Positions 43,230-52,296 of a stretch of 64,000 nt of DNA are shown here, piece by piece. Source of the stretch: Agathobaculum massiliense (lineage in GTDB: Bacteria; Bacillota; Clostridia; Oscillospirales; Butyricicoccaceae); assembly GCF_900291975.1 (NCBI RefSeq), contig NZ_OMPN01000001.1:806001-870000 (forward strand). Direction: 5' to 3'. Numbering within the stretch: the first letter of the stretch is position 1; the number at the start of each line of letters is the position of its first letter. A program made the translations under genes and the position numbers. The notes beneath the pieces were generated by a model that was not told where the DNA came from, did no database searches, and was given only the letters and a program-made list of their open reading frames with translations.

Positions 43230-43254
43230 GCCGCCGGACAGATAGCCCGCACCC

Positions 43255-43283
43255 TTGCACCGGCCGAGGGAAAGGACTATAAT
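43255..43283 (+). promoter_or_regulatory. Promoter of the DUF1836 operon
   Basis: TTGCAC, 17 bp, TATAAT. Confidence 0.82.
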
Positions 43284-43308
43284 ATAAGGAAAGGAATGAG
43301 GTGAACGC

Positions 43309-43842
43309 ATGTCCGAGCTTGATGCGCTGATCGACGAGGTTTTTTCCGATCAGGATATCCAGCCTGCCGATGTGCCGCGGCTTGATCTGTATATGGACCA
43401 GGTGTTGTCGCTGTTCGACGAGACGCTTTCGGCGGAAAAACGCGACCCAACTGACAAGTTGCTGACAAAAACCATGGTCCACAACTATGTCAAGGAGGGC
43501 TTGCTGGCGCCCGTGCGCGGCAAAAAATACACCCGCCAGCAAATCATGCAGCTGCTCTGCGTCTACCATCTCAAGCAGACGCTCAAGCTCAGCGACGTGA
43601 AGGCCCTGACCGGACGGGACGGCGTGGATTTTGAGGCCGGCTATACGCGGCTGCTCCAGAACAAGGAGCGCATCCGCGCGCTTATCCCGCCCCTGCTGCG
43701 CGAGTATCTGCCCGCCGACCCGCATGATCCGGACGAGCGTCTCGTGCTTTGCCTGACGCTGAGCGAAACCGCGATCTATCTGCGCCGCCTATGCGAGCGC
43801 CTGATCGATACCATACCGGAACAGAGTGGAGGAACTACCTGA
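43309..43842 (+). CDS. DUF1836 family putative DNA-binding protein
   Basis: A 177-residue protein whose middle (LLTKTMVHNYVKEGLLAPVRGKKYTRQQ, read as two parts) is the MerR-like helix-turn-helix core of the DUF1836 family; the C-terminal part is helical. The first 30 residues are acidic. It is likely a transcription factor, but no target is known. GAATGAGGTG precedes the ATG. It overlaps ybaK by one base (TGATG). Confidence 0.87.
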   Translation: MSELDALIDEVFSDQDIQPADVPRLDLYMDQVLSLFDETLSAEKRDPTDKLLTKTMVHNYVKEGLLAPVRGKKYTRQQIMQLLCVYHLKQTLKLSDVKALTGRDGVDFEAGYTRLLQNKERIRALIPPLLREYLPADPHDPDERLVLCLTLSETAIYLRRLCERLIDTIPEQSGGTT

Positions 43843-44318
43843 TGTCTATTGAAAAAGCAAAAAACCATTTGTCCCGCTTCGGTGCGGCGCAACGCGTGTT
43901 GGAATTCGACACCTCCTCCGCCACCGTCGAGCTGGCGGCACAAGCTGTCGGTTGCGAGCCGGCCCGCATTGCCAAAACGCTGTCGTTCCGCACGAACGGC
44001 GGCGTAATCCTGATTGTCACCGCAGGCGACGCTAAGGTGGATAATCCCAAATACAAGGCCCGCTTCGGCTGCAAGGCAAAAATGCTCGCCTTTGATGAGG
44101 TCGAGCCGGAAATCGGCCACGCGGTCGGCGGGGTCTGCCCGTTCGGCATCAACTCCGGCGTGACCGTTTTCCTGGATGAATCACTCCACCGGTTCGAAAC
44201 GGTATTCCCCGCCTGCGGCTCCGCGAACTCTGCCATCGAGCTGACCATTCCGGAGCTGGAGCAGTTCTCCGGCTACAAGGCATGGGTGGACGTATGCAAG
44301 GGCTGGCGCGAGGCATAA
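43842..44318 (+). CDS. YbaK/EbsC-type aminoacyl-tRNA deacylase
   Basis: A 158-residue editing-domain protein. The conserved lysine in GDAKVDNPKYKARFG and the GGVCPFGI loop place it in the YbaK/EbsC family, which hydrolyses mis-charged tRNA such as Cys-tRNA-Pro. GTGGAGGA precedes the ATG. Its 3' end overlaps the following nitrilase gene by 25 bp, so the two are co-translated. Confidence 0.9.
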   Translation: MSIEKAKNHLSRFGAAQRVLEFDTSSATVELAAQAVGCEPARIAKTLSFRTNGGVILIVTAGDAKVDNPKYKARFGCKAKMLAFDEVEPEIGHAVGGVCPFGINSGVTVFLDESLHRFETVFPACGSANSAIELTIPELEQFSGYKAWVDVCKGWREA

Positions 44319-45031
44319 CCGTTTCCCTTGCGCAGTTCGGCGCCGGAACGGACAAGCGGCACAACCTGCACGCCATTCAATCGTTTGCGCAGGAAAGCTC
44401 GGATGCCGGCGCATCCATGCTGTTTTTGCCGGAATACAGCATGTTTTATGCAAAAACGAACAGGCGGTCGCTGAACATACAGGCCGCAGAGCCGCTGGAC
44501 GGTCCGTTCGTGACCGCCTTGGCCGAGCTGGCGCGGCGGCATGGCCTGTGGCTTGCCGCCGGTGTATATGAGCGCACGGATGGCCTGCCGTACAACACCG
44601 TCGTTGTGCTGGATGCCCGCGGCACGTTGCGCGGCTGCCACCGCAAGCAAATGCTGTATGATGCGTTCGACTACCGCGAATCCGATGAATGTCGGGCGGG
44701 CGACTGTGCTTTTCCGACAGTAGATACCCCCGCCGGACGCCTTGGCATTATCACCTGCTTCGAGCTTCGTTTTCCCGCGCTGGCTGCCGCGCAACGGGCC
44801 GCAGGTGCGGAAGTTCTGTTCGTCCCCGCCGGCTGGGTCGCGGGGTCGAACAAGCTGCTGCACTGGCGCACCCTCCTGTGCGCCCGCGCGATTGAAAACC
44901 ATATGACCGTACTCGGCGCCGATCAATACGCGCCGAACCGCTTCATTGGCCACAGCGCCGCGTTCGCGCCGGACGGCGCCGGACTCGGCGCGCTCGAATC
45001 GGGCTGTGGCCTGCTCAATATATCAATATGA
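44294..45031 (+). CDS. Carbon-nitrogen (nitrilase superfamily) hydrolase
   Basis: A 245-residue protein with the catalytic triad Glu47 (FLPEYS), Lys118 (HRKQML) and Cys155 (ITCFELRFP). Members cleave amides; likely roles include omega-amidase or deaminated-glutathione repair, but the substrate is undecided. I chose ATG 44294 behind GGTGG; ATG 44282 lies in frame 12 bp earlier. It overlaps ybaK and its stop overlaps the in-frame upstream start of thiE. Confidence 0.88.
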   Translation: MQGLARGITVSLAQFGAGTDKRHNLHAIQSFAQESSDAGASMLFLPEYSMFYAKTNRRSLNIQAAEPLDGPFVTALAELARRHGLWLAAGVYERTDGLPYNTVVVLDARGTLRGCHRKQMLYDAFDYRESDECRAGDCAFPTVDTPAGRLGIITCFELRFPALAAAQRAAGAEVLFVPAGWVAGSNKLLHWRTLLCARAIENHMTVLGADQYAPNRFIGHSAAFAPDGAGLGALESGCGLLNISI

Positions 45032-45045
45032 ATCGAGGAATCAAC

Positions 45046-45681
45046 ATGCAATTCGATCCCACGCTCTACGTTATTACGGACAGCAGCTACCACACGGAGG
45101 ACAGCCTGTTGAGCGCGGTCAGTGAGGCCTGCGCCGGCGGCGCGACGCTCATTCAGCTTCGCGAAAAGGATACCGGCGGCCGCGATTACCTTGCGCTCGC
45201 GCGGCGGGTCAAGGAGGTCGCCGACCGCTTCCGGGTGCCGCTCATTATTGACGATCGGGTGGACGTCGCCCTCGCCTGCGGCGCGGCGGGCGTGCATGTC
45301 GGGGCGAGCGACCTGCCGGTTGCGGTCTGCCGCAGTCTGCTGGGGCCGGACCGGATCGTCGGCGCGACCGCGAAATCCGTCGAAGCCGCCAAGGCCGCTT
45401 ATGCGGACGGCGCGGACTACCTCGGCACAGGCGCGATCTATCCCACCACGACCCACGTTGCCACCAGGCTGACGCCGGTTTCCACACTGAACGAGATCTG
45501 CCGCGCCGTTCCCATTCCGGTGGTCGCCATCGGCGGCCTGCAGGCAGATAATCTGGACGTTCTCGCGGACAGCCCGATCGCGGGTGTGGCGGTCGTGTCC
45601 GCCGTTATGAAAGCGGACGACCCGCGCGCCGCAGCGGCCGCAATCCGTCAAAGGGTGCTGTCCATGCGCGAAAAGCGCTGA
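45046..45681 (+). CDS. thiE: Thiamine phosphate synthase
   Basis: It joins the pyrimidine and thiazole phosphates to make thiamine phosphate. The 211-residue barrel has IQLREKD, IDDRVDVALA, GVHVGASDLP, GATAKSVEAA and DYLGTGAIYPTTT, all ThiE landmarks. A TenI-like role cannot be fully excluded. The ATG at 45046 follows CGAGGAA at good spacing; ATG 45028, overlapping the previous stop, is an alternative. No other thiamine genes or TPP riboswitch are adjacent. Confidence 0.88.
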   Translation: MQFDPTLYVITDSSYHTEDSLLSAVSEACAGGATLIQLREKDTGGRDYLALARRVKEVADRFRVPLIIDDRVDVALACGAAGVHVGASDLPVAVCRSLLGPDRIVGATAKSVEAAKAAYADGADYLGTGAIYPTTTHVATRLTPVSTLNEICRAVPIPVVAIGGLQADNLDVLADSPIAGVAVVSAVMKADDPRAAAAAIRQRVLSMREKR

Positions 45682-45711
45682 CGCCGCGCTCCCCCATGCA
45701 GCAGAATACGA

Positions 45712-45747
45712 AAGCCGCAGGTCCTCTCACGGAGCCTGCGGCTTTCT
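45712..45747. terminator. Bidirectional terminator between thiE and the AraC gene
   Basis: Stem AAAGCCGCAGG, loop TCCTCTCACGGAG, complement CCTGCGGCTTT. Confidence 0.85.
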
Positions 45748-45758
45748 ATATGGTGTAT

Positions 45759-46646
45759 TCAGTTGTCTTTTTTATGCCGCTCCCGATACTGCGACAGGGA
45801 AAGCCCCTCATATTGCTGAAACAGCTTGTACAGCGCCCGCGATGAGGTGAAGCCGATCTTTTCCGCGATCTCCTCGATGGACAAATCGGTCGTACACAGG
45901 TAATTTTTTGCGTATGCAATGCGGAGCAGGTTGGTGTTTTTCATAAATGTTGTAGAGAACATCGCTTTATAGGCCCGATTGATGTGGCGCGGCGATACGT
46001 TAAGGGCTTCAGCCACGCTTTCCACCGAAATATTTTCCGGATAATGCGCATGGATATACATGGACACCTGCATCGCCAGGTTTTCATGACCGGAGAAATG
46101 CACGTCCCTGACCGGCGCTCTCATGATCTGCCGCAGCGTCAAAACGAAAAACTGATAGCACAGCATGACTGCCTGCGTATTCCAGCCGAGCCGGCGCTCC
46201 CTGATTTCCGCAAGGATGCGTTCGACGTTCTGCCGTGCGTCTGCATGTGCGTTGAGTATCTGAAAGCCTGTTCTATCGACCGGAAGCAGCGCCTGCCGGA
46301 TATCCGCAAGCTCGGCTGTCCCATCCGGCCCGTTCATGGCAAGCCGCTCGCAGGGGACAATGTCAAAGATCAGCGCAAAGTACCGTTTGGGTACGTCAGG
46401 GTCGTAATACAGATGGTGCTTGATATCCTTGGAAAGGACGCACGCCTGCCCCTCCCTCAATTCCTGCACCGTACCGGCAATATTGATCCTTACATTCCCC
46501 TCCAGTACATAATAGATTTCATACATGGGATGGTTATGCGGGAATTCGGCGATCCAGCGGTCGAGCATTTCCGCATAATATACAACAAATTTATATCCGG
46601 AAAACGCAAGCTCCGCTATATTCTTCATATACTGCCGGTCATTCAT
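45759..46646 (-). CDS. AraC family regulator with cupin sensor domain
   Basis: A 295-residue protein. An N-terminal cupin barrel (about residues 35-95, FPHNHPMYEIYYVLEGN) probably binds a sugar or polyol. Two helix-turn-helix motifs fill the C-terminal 100 residues (ISVESVAEALNVSPRHINRA and LSIEEIAEKIGFTSSRALYK). It is the last gene of the minus-strand sugar operon and starts 2 bp after the dehydrogenase stop, so it likely controls that operon. Confidence 0.9.
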   Translation of the reverse strand: MNDRQYMKNIAELAFSGYKFVVYYAEMLDRWIAEFPHNHPMYEIYYVLEGNVRINIAGTVQELREGQACVLSKDIKHHLYYDPDVPKRYFALIFDIVPCERLAMNGPDGTAELADIRQALLPVDRTGFQILNAHADARQNVERILAEIRERRLGWNTQAVMLCYQFFVLTLRQIMRAPVRDVHFSGHENLAMQVSMYIHAHYPENISVESVAEALNVSPRHINRAYKAMFSTTFMKNTNLLRIAYAKNYLCTTDLSIEEIAEKIGFTSSRALYKLFQQYEGLSLSQYRERHKKDN

Positions 46647-46648
46647 AT

Positions 46649-47761
46649 TTACAGCAGCGATCCTCCCTCATGGTACAGATGGCCTATCGCATCTGCCGCC
46701 TTATAAGCCCCAAGCACCTTCTCATAAGTGACCTCAAACGGCTGGTTGTGTATGAAGCCCTGCTCCAGCGCCGCTTTTGTCATGATATCGTACTCTTCGT
46801 CCGTCAGGTCGCTCAAATGCATATCATCAAAGGTGATGGGCAGGCCCACATCCCGACAGAAGCGGTAAACCTCGTCAAGCTGTTCATTGGATGCGCCCTG
46901 CATCACGAGCTGGCAGCAGGTGGAGAACGCCACGCCCTCGCCGTGGTAAACATATTCCTCTCGGTCCGGCAGCGCCAAGGTGCCGAAATAAAAGCTGTGA
47001 TCCGAAGAAGAGCCGTTGTTTTCAAACCCCATGCCGCTCATCAGTATGTTCACTTCTATTATAGCATTATATGCGTCGCTCAGCGCCCTTTTTTCCGCGG
47101 CCAGCTTGGCCTGCCGGCCGTACCGGAACAGCATGTCGTAGGACAGCTTGGCGATCGCCAGCGCGCTGTGCGTACCCACGCCGCCGTGGTGATTATTAAA
47201 ATAATTGTCCTGACACACTAGGCCGCCGACATAGGTGGAAAGCGCGTCGCCCATGCCAGAGACGAATTGGCGTACCGGCGCTTTCAGCAGGATCTCGGTA
47301 TCCACCAGCACAAGGTCGGGGTTTTTGGGGGAGTTGATCGCCTCGGTCATCATGTGCGTCTGTTCGTCGTAAATGCAGGACGCCGCGCTGGTATAGGCGT
47401 CGGTCGCCGCAATTGTCGGAATGATGACCTCGTTGAGCAGCCCGCCCTTAAACGCCGCCGCCTTGACCGAATCCACCACCTTTCCACCGCCAATGCCAAT
47501 CAGCGTCTGTGCGCCGAACGACTGCGCCGCGTCCATCAGCTTCTGGATATTGGACCAGCTGCATTCGCCGGAAAACTCATAAAAGGAGACTTCTTTTCCC
47601 GCGAGCGCGACGGATATGGTGTCCTTCAGGTCGCGCATCCGGTTTTTGCTGGCGACGACCAGAAATTTTGAACCCATCCAGTCCACATATTTGTTCAGGT
47701 CGTGAAGCACGCCGTAGCCCTGCACATACTTTCCGCAGCAGCCCATGACTTGTGTCATCAT
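46649..47761 (-). CDS. Iron/zinc-containing alcohol (glycerol-type) dehydrogenase
   Basis: A 370-residue group III metal-dependent dehydrogenase resembling GldA. The NAD loop is GIGGGKVVD (89-97). Metal ligands are Asp172 (GDALSTY), His255 (SSDHSF) and His273 (VYHGEG). It should interconvert a polyol or hydroxyketone and its aldehyde or ketone with NAD. ATG 47761 follows GAGGG; a 52-codon upstream extension is not dehydrogenase-like. Located between the transketolase subunits and AraC. Confidence 0.88.
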   Translation of the reverse strand: MMTQVMGCCGKYVQGYGVLHDLNKYVDWMGSKFLVVASKNRMRDLKDTISVALAGKEVSFYEFSGECSWSNIQKLMDAAQSFGAQTLIGIGGGKVVDSVKAAAFKGGLLNEVIIPTIAATDAYTSAASCIYDEQTHMMTEAINSPKNPDLVLVDTEILLKAPVRQFVSGMGDALSTYVGGLVCQDNYFNNHHGGVGTHSALAIAKLSYDMLFRYGRQAKLAAEKRALSDAYNAIIEVNILMSGMGFENNGSSSDHSFYFGTLALPDREEYVYHGEGVAFSTCCQLVMQGASNEQLDEVYRFCRDVGLPITFDDMHLSDLTDEEYDIMTKAALEQGFIHNQPFEVTYEKVLGAYKAADAIGHLYHEGGSLL

Positions 47762-47801
47762 TTCAGTATTCCCTCGCTTTCCCTCTAAAACAGTCGTCCG
47801 G

Positions 47802-48770
47802 TCACAGGCGCAGCATCTCTTCCAGCTTTGCCGTGATGCCATCGCGGTCCATGCCGTAATAATGGTAGATGTCGTCCGTCGAGCCCAGCACAGCGAACTC
47901 ATCCGGCATGCCGACACGGCGGAAATTGCCCTTGTAGCTGACCTCGCACAGAACCTCGGCCACCGCGCCGCCCAGACCGCCGTTGATCGAGTGGTCCTCT
48001 ACGGTGACGATATTGCCGGTCTTCTGCGCCACACGCAGGATGGCGTCCTCGTCGAGCGGCTTGATGGTGTGCATATCCAGAACGCCGATGCTCGAGCCAT
48101 GCTTTTCCTTCATCATTTTGGCCGCCATCAGGCACTCGTACAGGTTGGAGCCGCACGAGATGATGTAGGCATCCGTACCCTCCAGCGTCTCGATCGCCTT
48201 GCCAATGGTCAGCTCATAATCCTCGGCGTAGACGTTCGGCGAGCCTGCGCGGTCGATGCGGATAATCATGGGGCCTTCGTAATCCATCGACGCACGGATA
48301 AACTTGCAGCACTGCGCCGCATCAGCAGGAACGACGACCGTCAGGTTGGGGATAGCGCGGTAGAGCGCCAGGTCTGCGATATCGTTATGGGTCGGGCCGC
48401 CGCCCGCGGTCACGCCCGAATGGGTGCCGATGAGACGGACCTTCACGTCGTTATACGCAATGTCGGTATGGATCTGGTCGGCCGCGCGCAGGGGCAGGAA
48501 CGGACCGAACACCTGAGAGAACACCGTGCAGCCGGACAGCGCCAGACCTGCCGACGCGCCGACCTGGTCGGGCTCGGCGATGCCAAAGTTGAAGCACCGC
48601 TCCGGAAACTCCTTGAGCAGCTTGCCCGCCGAGGAGGACGGCGCCACATTATCACTGAAGGTAAACACAAAATCCTTGCCCTCGCAGGCCATCTTGTAAA
48701 GCTCCTCGCCGTACGCCTCGCGGGCGTTGGAGAGCATCATATCAAAATCGTAAGTCGTTTTCGCTGCCAT
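47802..48770 (-). CDS. Transketolase, C-terminal subunit
   Basis: A 322-residue pyrimidine-binding plus C-terminal domain half of a split transketolase. FNFGIAEPDQVGASAGLAL contains the ThDP-activating glutamate; IRIDRAGSPNV and VEDHSINGGLGGAVAEVL are typical of this half. It lies 6 bp after the N-terminal subunit gene. The heterodimer would move two-carbon units between sugars, or cleave a ketose. Confidence 0.92.
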   Translation of the reverse strand: MAAKTTYDFDMMLSNAREAYGEELYKMACEGKDFVFTFSDNVAPSSSAGKLLKEFPERCFNFGIAEPDQVGASAGLALSGCTVFSQVFGPFLPLRAADQIHTDIAYNDVKVRLIGTHSGVTAGGGPTHNDIADLALYRAIPNLTVVVPADAAQCCKFIRASMDYEGPMIIRIDRAGSPNVYAEDYELTIGKAIETLEGTDAYIISCGSNLYECLMAAKMMKEKHGSSIGVLDMHTIKPLDEDAILRVAQKTGNIVTVEDHSINGGLGGAVAEVLCEVSYKGNFRRVGMPDEFAVLGSTDDIYHYYGMDRDGITAKLEEMLRL

Positions 48771-48776
48771 CGTTCA

Positions 48777-49640
48777 TCACGCCTTTCTCATTTTTGCAAC
48801 GTCCGCGAGCGCGGTCTTGAGATCCTCTTCACCGATGCCGCCGCCGTGCCACTTGTGGTTGCCTTCCATGAAGGAAACGCCCTTGCCCTTGACCGTGTTG
48901 GAGATAATGAACGTCGGCTTGGCGCGCTTTGCATAGTCGCGCTCCGGCAGGTGGTCGAGCGCCGCGCAGACCTGCGCCATGTCGTTGCCGTCCTCGATTT
49001 CGATGACCTCCCAGCCGAATGCGCGCACCTTGTCCGCCACCGGATCTATGTTCATGACATGTTCGGTCGTACCCGTCATCTGCAGGCCGTTTTTGTCCAG
49101 GATGCAGGTCAGGTTGTTTAGCTGGTAATGGCCGCCCGCCATCAGGGCCTCCCAGTTGGTACCCTCGTCGAATTCGCCGTCGCCGATCATGACGATAACG
49201 CGGTAGTTTTCCTTGCGGTAGCGCGCGCCGAGTGCATAGCCGACCGCGATCGGCAGGCCGTGGCCGAGCGAGCCAGCCGAAACCTCGATCTGCGGGCATT
49301 TCTTTCGGTTGGAGTGCATGCCAAACTTGTACTGGTCGAGGTTTTCAAAGTGCTCGACCATGTAGTCCTGCGTGTACGCCCCCAGATCGGAAAAGATGGT
49401 GTACAGCGTCTCCGAGCAATGGCCCTTGGAGAGGATGAAGCGGTCGCGGCCCTCCTTGTGCGGGTCCATGACGTCAAAGTTCAGGTATTTGTAATACAGC
49501 GCGACCGCCATCTCCACAATGGACAGCTCGCCGCCCAGATGGCCCATGCCGATGCGGTAAATAAAATTCAGCAGATCGCTCCGGATATCGACGCACTTGT
49601 CCTCCAACTCCGCAATCGTCAACAGCTTTTTCTCGCTCAT
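48777..49640 (-). CDS. Transketolase, N-terminal (ThDP-binding) subunit
   Basis: A 287-residue half with GMGHLGGELSIVEMAVALYY and the ThDP motif GDGEFDEGTNWEAL (the GDG-x-NW-type motif). ATG 49640 is 8 bp behind AAGGAGGG; a TTG six bases earlier is too close to the site. It precedes its C-terminal partner. Position inside a sugar operon suggests a dedicated pathway transketolase, not the housekeeping one. Confidence 0.92.
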   Translation of the reverse strand: MSEKKLLTIAELEDKCVDIRSDLLNFIYRIGMGHLGGELSIVEMAVALYYKYLNFDVMDPHKEGRDRFILSKGHCSETLYTIFSDLGAYTQDYMVEHFENLDQYKFGMHSNRKKCPQIEVSAGSLGHGLPIAVGYALGARYRKENYRVIVMIGDGEFDEGTNWEALMAGGHYQLNNLTCILDKNGLQMTGTTEHVMNIDPVADKVRAFGWEVIEIEDGNDMAQVCAALDHLPERDYAKRAKPTFIISNTVKGKGVSFMEGNHKWHGGGIGEEDLKTALADVAKMRKA

Positions 49641-49657
49641 CTTCAAGACCCTCCTTG

Positions 49658-50716
49658 TTATTCCCCGTCAAACCGGTTGCAGCGGATGACGATTTTCGGA
49701 TATTTGCCGCTCAGGTGCGCCGCAAACGCCTGCTCGCAGTCATCGATATCAAAGATCTGCTCCGGCTTTGTGAACGCGCTGAAATCCATATCCGGCAGCA
49801 TCAGCGCCGTGCGCTCAAAGTTGAAATGCGTGCAGTAGGTGCCGCTGACCGTGATCTGCCGGTTATAGCAGTACTCGTACAGGTTGAACGGCAGGTCGTA
49901 CGAATTCGGGAACATCGCGGAAAACAGCACGGTGCCGCACTTTGCCGCAAGCGGCAGCACAGACTGCGCCGCGCCCGGCACGCCGGAAACCTCGACAATC
50001 ACGTCATAGCCATGCCCCTCGGTGATCTCCATGCCGCGCGCAAACAGGTCCTCTTTCGTGGGATCGACCGTGTAATCCACGCCGATGCTCCTGGCGATCG
50101 CGCAGCGCTCCTGGTTCGGCTCGGACAGGGTCAGGCAGGCCGCGCCGCGCTTTTTGAACAGCTGGCAGGTGATCAGGCCGATCGGACCGCCGCCGGAAAC
50201 CAGCACGCGGCCGCCGGTCTGCAGGTTGGACTTATCCATGATGCGCACGCCGATGGAAAGCGGCTCCATCATGCAGCCCTGTAGCAGGCTGACGCCCTTG
50301 GGCAGCTTGACCACCTGGGACTTGTGCCAAACGACATACTCCGCCATGCATGGCTCATTGCCCGCGTTCTCACAGTATTCCGGATTGCCGGTCTTGCAGT
50401 AATAGCAGCTTCCGCAGTAATGCAGGAAATTGCCGCCCACACGGTCGCCCACCTTGAGTCCAGTATCGCCGGCGCGCTCGCCCAGCTCGACGATCACGCC
50501 CGACATCTCATGCCCCAGGCCGAACGGCGGCTCCAGACCAAACGCGCCGCCCACGATATGCGGGTCCGAGCCGCAGATCGAGCAATACGCAACCTTGATC
50601 TTCACTTCCTCCGGCCCGACCGGCTTTACCGCAAAGTCGACAATGCCGACCTTACCCCGCTTCGCCTCGTCCGGATCCTTCATATTACCGACCTTAATAC
50701 CGCATACCACTTTCAT
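49658..50716 (-). CDS. Zinc-dependent medium-chain alcohol dehydrogenase
   Basis: A 352-residue MDR dehydrogenase of the sorbitol/threonine dehydrogenase type. Catalytic zinc ligands are Cys45, His69 and Glu70 (CSICGSD, GLGHEMSG). Structural zinc is held by C101, C104, C107 and C115. The NAD fold is VSGGGPIGL. It probably oxidises a sugar alcohol. AAGGAGG precedes the ATG. It follows the GPH transporter gene in the operon. Confidence 0.9.
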   Translation of the reverse strand: MKVVCGIKVGNMKDPDEAKRGKVGIVDFAVKPVGPEEVKIKVAYCSICGSDPHIVGGAFGLEPPFGLGHEMSGVIVELGERAGDTGLKVGDRVGGNFLHYCGSCYYCKTGNPEYCENAGNEPCMAEYVVWHKSQVVKLPKGVSLLQGCMMEPLSIGVRIMDKSNLQTGGRVLVSGGGPIGLITCQLFKKRGAACLTLSEPNQERCAIARSIGVDYTVDPTKEDLFARGMEITEGHGYDVIVEVSGVPGAAQSVLPLAAKCGTVLFSAMFPNSYDLPFNLYEYCYNRQITVSGTYCTHFNFERTALMLPDMDFSAFTKPEQIFDIDDCEQAFAAHLSGKYPKIVIRCNRFDGE

Positions 50717-50759
50717 TGCGTTTAGCCTCCTTATTCTTGTTGCGTTGTTGTGTTGCAGC

Positions 50760-52163
50760 TCAGTCCTCCGCCTGCTTGGCAGCCATACGGCGGCGGGTCA
50801 GCTCCTCTACGATCTCGTCAAACCGCTTTTCGGTCAGCGAGTACCGCGTATAAACCAGAATGCCAATGATCAGGATGACCGCCGGCACCAGAGAATTCAG
50901 CGCCTTGATAACGGTCAGCGTCGCTTCGTTCTGCACCGCGTTCGCCACATAGCCGGTGAAGCTGAACAGGATGGTCGGCAGGATGCCCGCGATCGTCATG
51001 GAGATCTTGATCGAGAACGATGCGAGCGAGAAGATCAAGCCGCCGCAGCGGCGTCCGGTGACATATTCGCCGTATTCCACGCAATCCGGCAGGGTGGACC
51101 AGATCGTTGCCAGCGTCATACCGTAGCCGAACGAGCCGAGCGCCTTGCCAATGCAGAAGCCGATCATCATTGTGTTTGGCATGACAAAGAACAGCAGCAT
51201 GCCGATCGTGGAGATCGCGCAGCCGTAAATTACGGTCATTTTTTTGCCCACGCGCCGTGCAATCGCCGGTACGAACAGCATCGGGATAATGGACGGAAGC
51301 GTTTGCAGCAGATTCCAAGTACCCATATCCATCGAGGTAGAGATGTTATACTGCACCACGTTGTACTGCAGGAAGTAAGTGCCGACCGAGGAAACCAAGA
51401 TGTTGTAGGTGTAGGCCGCCAGATACATGACAAACAGGATGAGCAGCGGCTTGTTCTTTGCAAACTGCGTACCGATATCCCGCCAGCGGAACGGCTCCTC
51501 CTTATCCATCGCGGATTCCGGCACGCGCTCCTTGCACACCTTACCAGCCACAAGGAACGAAATCACCATTACGACCGAGAGGATCAGCATGGCGCGCTGG
51601 TAGCCGTTTTGCGGCGTAGTACCCAGCGATTCTGACAGCTTTGGCACCAGAATAGAGCAGGCCACGCCGCCGATACCCGAGCAGAACATACGGAACGAAT
51701 TGAGTTTAGCGCGCTCAATCGGGTCCTGCGTCATGGAAGAGGACAGCGAGGTCACCGGAATGATGATGCCGGTAAACAGCATACCAAACAGGATATAAGT
51801 AAACCACGCGTACGCAACCTTGCTGATGCTTTCCGGCGTTGTGAATACCAGCACCGTCGAAATGCCGTACGGGATACACAGCCCCACGAACCAGGGGATG
51901 TATTTGCCATGCTTGAAATGACATTTTTCCACGATCGCGCCCATCAGAGGGTCGTTGATCGCGTCCCAGACACGCGCGGCCAGGAACAGTGCGGTTACCT
52001 GAGCAGGCGTGATGCCGAAGATATCCGTGTAGAAAAACGTTAAGTAAATCGTGATCGTCTGGAATACCAGGTCGCTGCCAAAGCCCCAGAAGCCATAGGC
52101 GAGCTTTTCTCCGGTACCAATTTTGACATAGAAGCGTTTGCTTTCATTTTGTAAATTCGTCAT
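50760..52163 (-). CDS. GPH-family glycoside/polyol:cation symporter
   Basis: A 467-residue major-facilitator-type transporter with 12 membrane helices. GEKLAYGFWGFGSDLVFQ and AARVWDAINDPLMGAIVE at the N-terminus are the hallmark of the glycoside-pentoside-hexuronide symporters (MelB, XynB/YicJ, UidB). It imports an unmodified sugar, glycoside or uronide with Na+ or H+, without phosphorylation. AGGAGA precedes the start. It is the second gene of the operon. Confidence 0.92.
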   Translation of the reverse strand: MTNLQNESKRFYVKIGTGEKLAYGFWGFGSDLVFQTITIYLTFFYTDIFGITPAQVTALFLAARVWDAINDPLMGAIVEKCHFKHGKYIPWFVGLCIPYGISTVLVFTTPESISKVAYAWFTYILFGMLFTGIIIPVTSLSSSMTQDPIERAKLNSFRMFCSGIGGVACSILVPKLSESLGTTPQNGYQRAMLILSVVMVISFLVAGKVCKERVPESAMDKEEPFRWRDIGTQFAKNKPLLILFVMYLAAYTYNILVSSVGTYFLQYNVVQYNISTSMDMGTWNLLQTLPSIIPMLFVPAIARRVGKKMTVIYGCAISTIGMLLFFVMPNTMMIGFCIGKALGSFGYGMTLATIWSTLPDCVEYGEYVTGRRCGGLIFSLASFSIKISMTIAGILPTILFSFTGYVANAVQNEATLTVIKALNSLVPAVILIIGILVYTRYSLTEKRFDEIVEELTRRRMAAKQAED

Positions 52164-52256
52164 ACCGTTCTCCTATTCCGTATCATTGTTTTATCCTCTT
52201 TTCCGCTTATGCTTGATTCCGTCTCCCCCTCCTAACGCATGCATCATTCCTCAATC

Positions 52257-52283
52257 CGCGGCTGTCCTGCAGCAACAGCCGCG
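52257..52283 (-). other. Hairpin between the epimerase and transporter genes
   Basis: CGCGGCTGT and ACAGCCGCG arms, loop of nine, no T-run. Possible processing or partial attenuation site within the operon; the rest of the 133-bp gap shows nothing else. Confidence 0.5.
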
Positions 52284-52296
52284 CATCAATCGCACA

